Source: Gammaproteobacteria bacterium
Lineage (GTDB): Bacteria; Pseudomonadota; Gammaproteobacteria; Steroidobacterales; Steroidobacteraceae
Reading direction: 5' to 3'
DNA: 10,109 nt
Assembly: GCA_005877965.1 (NCBI GenBank)
Contig: VBNP01000043.1
Coordinates: 1 to 10,109 of the forward strand
Positions 8,867 to 10,109 of this stretch are shown one piece after another. Every line of letters begins with the position of its first letter. Within the stretch, counting starts at the first letter, position 1. The notes below the pieces were generated by a model. It saw only the letters and a program-made list of their open reading frames with translations, was not told the origin of the DNA and did not search any database. A program made the translations under genes and the position numbers.

Positions 8867-8878
8867 ATAAATTATAAC
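8867..8878. promoter_or_regulatory. AT-rich island with -10-like hexamers on both strands
   Basis: The stretch ATAAATTATAAC stands out in very GC-rich surroundings. On the minus strand it contains a perfect TATAAT (8876-8871), which could give a nuo transcript with a leader of more than 230 nt. On the plus strand it offers TATAAC (8873-8878) or CATAAA (from 8866), close to the start of the plus-strand gene. No convincing -35 element was found on either strand, so this remains a candidate. Confidence 0.3.
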
Positions 8879-8889
8879 GGGAGGGGGAA

Positions 8890-9351
8890 ATGTTTCTCGG
8901 CCATTACGCTGTCGCATTGGGTTCGAAACGCGTCGCACCGGCGGTGTCGCTCGGCACGCTGTTCGCGGCTGCCGCATTTCTCGATCTGGTCTGGCCGGTG
9001 CTGGTCATCGCCGGAGTTGAACGCGTCGCGGTTGCCCCTGGGAGCACGGCGTTCACGCCGCTGGATTTCGAGTACTACCCGATCTCGCACAGTCTGCTCA
9101 TGAGCGCGGTGTGGGGCGTGGCGTTCGGCGGCGTGTACTTCCTAATCAGACGTCGCCGGCTGCCGGCCATCATGCTGGGCTTGCTCGTGGTGAGCCATTG
9201 GGTCCTGGACGCTGTGGTGCACCGTCCGGATCTGCCTCTTACTCTGTCCGGTCCGACGCGGGTTGGCCTGAGGCTGTGGAACTCTGTGCCGGGAACTCTT
9301 GCGGTCCAAGTGCCAGCGCGGTCGCCTGGTCCGACATGGGGCAGTGGCTGA
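8890..9351 (+). CDS. Truncated membrane protein, resembling predicted metal-dependent membrane hydrolases
   Basis: This is the only plus-strand gene in the window. It starts at ATG 8890 after a strong purine run (GGGAGGGGG) and encodes 153 residues. Hydrophobic helices lie at about 20-42, 68-86 and 92-111. Conserved-looking polar residues within them are H5 (FLGHYAVAL), D32 (LDLVWP), H67 (SHS), and H103, D107 and H111 (SHWVLDAVVHRPDLP). This resembles, from memory, a family of about 200-residue bacterial membrane proteins often annotated as hypothetical or as metal-dependent hydrolases; no activity is established. After LWNSVPGTLAVQ the frame runs into a non-hydrophobic tail (VPARSPGPTWGSG) and stops, where full-length relatives continue with more helices. 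The likely C-terminus is readable in another frame just downstream, so this is probably a broken gene. It faces away from nuoA and converges on tRNA-Leu. Confidence 0.65.
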   Translation: MFLGHYAVALGSKRVAPAVSLGTLFAAAAFLDLVWPVLVIAGVERVAVAPGSTAFTPLDFEYYPISHSLLMSAVWGVAFGGVYFLIRRRRLPAIMLGLLVVSHWVLDAVVHRPDLPLTLSGPTRVGLRLWNSVPGTLAVQVPARSPGPTWGSG

Positions 9352-9416
9352 TTGTCTTTTGGGCTGCCTGGGTCGACCGGCGCAGGCGCGCGCTGCGCGC
9401 CCGGTCAGCCGTCTAG
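9303..9416 (+). pseudogene. Out-of-frame C-terminal remnant of the preceding membrane protein
   Basis: In the frame two bases on from the preceding gene, this stretch reads GPSASAVAWSDMGQ, then WLIVFWAAWVDRRRR and a basic tail to TAG at 9414-9416. That is a last transmembrane helix ending in W-V-D-R and arginines, which matches the expected C-terminus of the same membrane-protein family. No start codon of its own is apparent. The segment that should lie between the LWNS region and this helix (roughly 45-50 residues in relatives, from memory) is missing. A deletion of a length not divisible by three would explain both the loss and the frame change. Confidence 0.45.
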
Positions 9417-9432
9417 CAGGCGGTGGAGAGTG

Positions 9433-9517
9433 TGGTGCCCACGGTCGGATTCGAACCGACACACCTTGCGGCGCTAGCCCCTCAAGCTAGTGTGTCTACC
9501 AATTCCACCACGTGGGC
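9433..9517 (-). tRNA. leuU: tRNA-Leu, anticodon GAG
   Basis: This 85-nt gene, with encoded CCA, folds as a class II tRNA. The acceptor stem pairs GCCCACG (9517-9511) with CGTGGGC (9443-9437), then discriminator A and CCA (9435-9433). The D-arm has the Leu-type GGAATTGGTAGAC. The anticodon stem CTAGC/GCTAG holds loop TTGAGGG with anticodon GAG at 9483-9481, reading CUU and CUC. A long variable arm follows, and the T-arm is GTCGG-TTCGAAT-CCGAC. It lies 32 bp after secG in the same direction, as leuU (GAG) does in E. coli, and is probably processed from a tpiA-secG-tRNA transcript. No clear terminator with a U run follows it. Confidence 0.97.
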
Positions 9518-9549
9518 AACATCGCAGACTGCGCGGGACGCGCCCCGCC

Positions 9550-9936
9550 TCACTTCGGCGCGGGCCCCGCAGGGGGAGTGGAGGCCGGCGCAGAAGCCGG
9601 CGTGCCAGCCGGTGCGGAGGCCGGCGGCGGCGCGGGCTTGCCCGCGCCTGGCGCCGGTTTGCTGCTGGCGGCTTCGTCGAGAATGGTCTTCGGCGCCTCG
9701 GTGGCACGCGTGCCCATGTACGCCAGCGCCAGACTGTTGATCATGAAGATCGCGGCCAGGATGGCGGTGGCGCGCGACAGCGCCGTCGTCGCGCCGCGTG
9801 CGCCGAACACGGTGCCGGAAGCGCCCGCGCCGAAACCAGCGCCGGCCTCCGCCCCCTTGCCACGCTGCAGCAGCACCAGCAGCACGATGGCTATGGCCGA
9901 GAACAACTGCACAAAGGTCAAAATCAGACGCCACAT
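9550..9936 (-). CDS. secG: Preprotein translocase subunit SecG
   Basis: SecG is a small inner-membrane subunit of the SecYEG channel that helps SecA-driven protein export. The product is 128 residues from ATG 9936. The first helix spans about residues 2-23 (LILTFVQLFSAIAIVLLVLL). It is followed by the diagnostic QRGKGAEAGAGFGAGASG (24-41) and TVFG, and a second helix at about 56-74. From residue 80 the protein is a low-complexity Ala/Pro tail of nearly 50 residues, built partly from tetrapeptides such as PASA, PAGT and PAST. A TTG two codons upstream is a possible but less likely start. The gene begins 9 bp after the tpiA stop, with a possible ribosome-binding site (AAGTGAG) overlapping the end of tpiA, and is followed by tRNA-Leu. 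Confidence 0.95.
   Translation of the reverse strand: MWRLILTFVQLFSAIAIVLLVLLQRGKGAEAGAGFGAGASGTVFGARGATTALSRATAILAAIFMINSLALAYMGTRATEAPKTILDEAASSKPAPGAGKPAPPPASAPAGTPASAPASTPPAGPAPK
9584..9631. repeat. Four 12-bp tandem repeats in the secG tail
   Basis: A GCCGGCG-type core recurs every 12 bp, at 9584, 9596, 9608 (GCCGGTG) and 9620, with more variable bases between. On the coding (minus) strand this makes the PAxx tetrapeptide repeats of the SecG C-terminal tail. The in-frame period means copy changes would alter the tail length without breaking the gene. Confidence 0.6.
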
Positions 9937-9945
9937 CGGCAAAAC

Positions 9946-10109
9946 TCACTTATCCCGGTCGGCAGCGGCCAGGATTGTCAGGAACTCATCCGCCTTCAGC
10001 GAGGCGCCACCGATCAGACCGCCGTCGACATCCGGCATCGCAAACAGCTCGGCCGCATTGCCGGCCTTGACGCTGCCGCCATAAAGAATGCGCGTGGCGG
10101 CGGAGATTC
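9946..10109 (-). CDS. tpiA: Triosephosphate isomerase, C-terminal part
   Basis: This is the last 53 residues and stop of TpiA; the start lies beyond the window. The enzyme interconverts dihydroxyacetone phosphate and glyceraldehyde 3-phosphate in glycolysis and gluconeogenesis. The visible part reads ISAATRILYGGSVKAGNAAE and then LFAMPDVDGGLIGGASLKAD. The YGGSV and GGLIGGASL segments are the phosphate-binding loops of the TIM barrel, located near the C-terminus as expected. The stop TGA is at 9948-9946 and secG follows after 9 bp in the same direction. The tpiA-secG pairing is common in gammaproteobacteria. No disruption is seen. Confidence 0.95.
   Translation of the reverse strand, partial: ISAATRILYGGSVKAGNAAELFAMPDVDGGLIGGASLKADEFLTILAAADRDK

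Noticed and set aside
9385..9401. Perfect hairpin (GGCGCGC, 3-nt loop, GCGCGCC) after tRNA-Leu, considered as a terminator
   Set aside because: No U run follows on either strand, and the bases also code for the arginine-rich tail of the remnant, so the symmetry may be incidental.
9433..9460. 3' end of tRNA-Leu as an integration (att) site for the neighbouring plus-strand gene
   Set aside because: No second copy of the tRNA 3' end was seen near 8629-8889, and there is no integrase in the window.

Overview
This is a GC-rich window from what looks like a gammaproteobacterium. Almost all of it is the front part of the operon for respiratory complex I (proton-pumping NADH:quinone oxidoreductase), read on the minus strand in the order nuoA-B-C-D-E-F-G-H-I-J. 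It is preceded, also on the minus strand, by the 3' end of tpiA, then secG and a tRNA-Leu(GAG) gene. The neighbourhood tpiA-secG-tRNA-Leu is known from gammaproteobacteria (E. coli leuU, also GAG, lies next to secG), and nuo following secG is known from Xanthomonas-like lineages. NuoC and NuoD are separate proteins, unlike the fused NuoCD of enterobacteria and pseudomonads. NuoG is the short form, without the cysteines for the extra N7 cluster. Together these suggest a xanthomonad-like or other deep-branching gammaproteobacterium; the genus cannot be told from this window.

Layout from high to low coordinates, in the direction of minus-strand transcription: tpiA C-terminus (9946-10109), secG (9550-9936), tRNA-Leu (9433-9517), then a short plus-strand gene (8890-9351) facing the other way, a roughly 260-bp regulatory gap (8629-8889), and nuoA through the first 34 codons of nuoJ (8628 down to 1). 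The nuo genes are packed tightly: gaps are 37 bp or less, nuoA/nuoB, nuoC/nuoD, nuoD/nuoE and probably nuoE/nuoF overlap, and several start at GTG or TTG. This points to one co-transcribed, translationally coupled unit.

Functionally, NuoE, NuoF and NuoG form the NADH-oxidising arm (FMN and the first iron-sulfur clusters). NuoB, NuoC, NuoD and NuoI form the connecting arm that carries electrons to quinone. NuoA, NuoH and NuoJ belong to the membrane arm; NuoK-N should lie beyond position 1.

No undescribed system is visible. The two things worth a second look are in the accessory part. One is a well-formed intrinsic-terminator-like hairpin with a U run between a candidate promoter and the nuoA start codon, a possible attenuator of the whole operon. 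The other is the plus-strand membrane-protein gene wedged between tRNA-Leu and nuoA, which appears to have lost an internal segment and gone out of frame, leaving its C-terminus readable in another frame.
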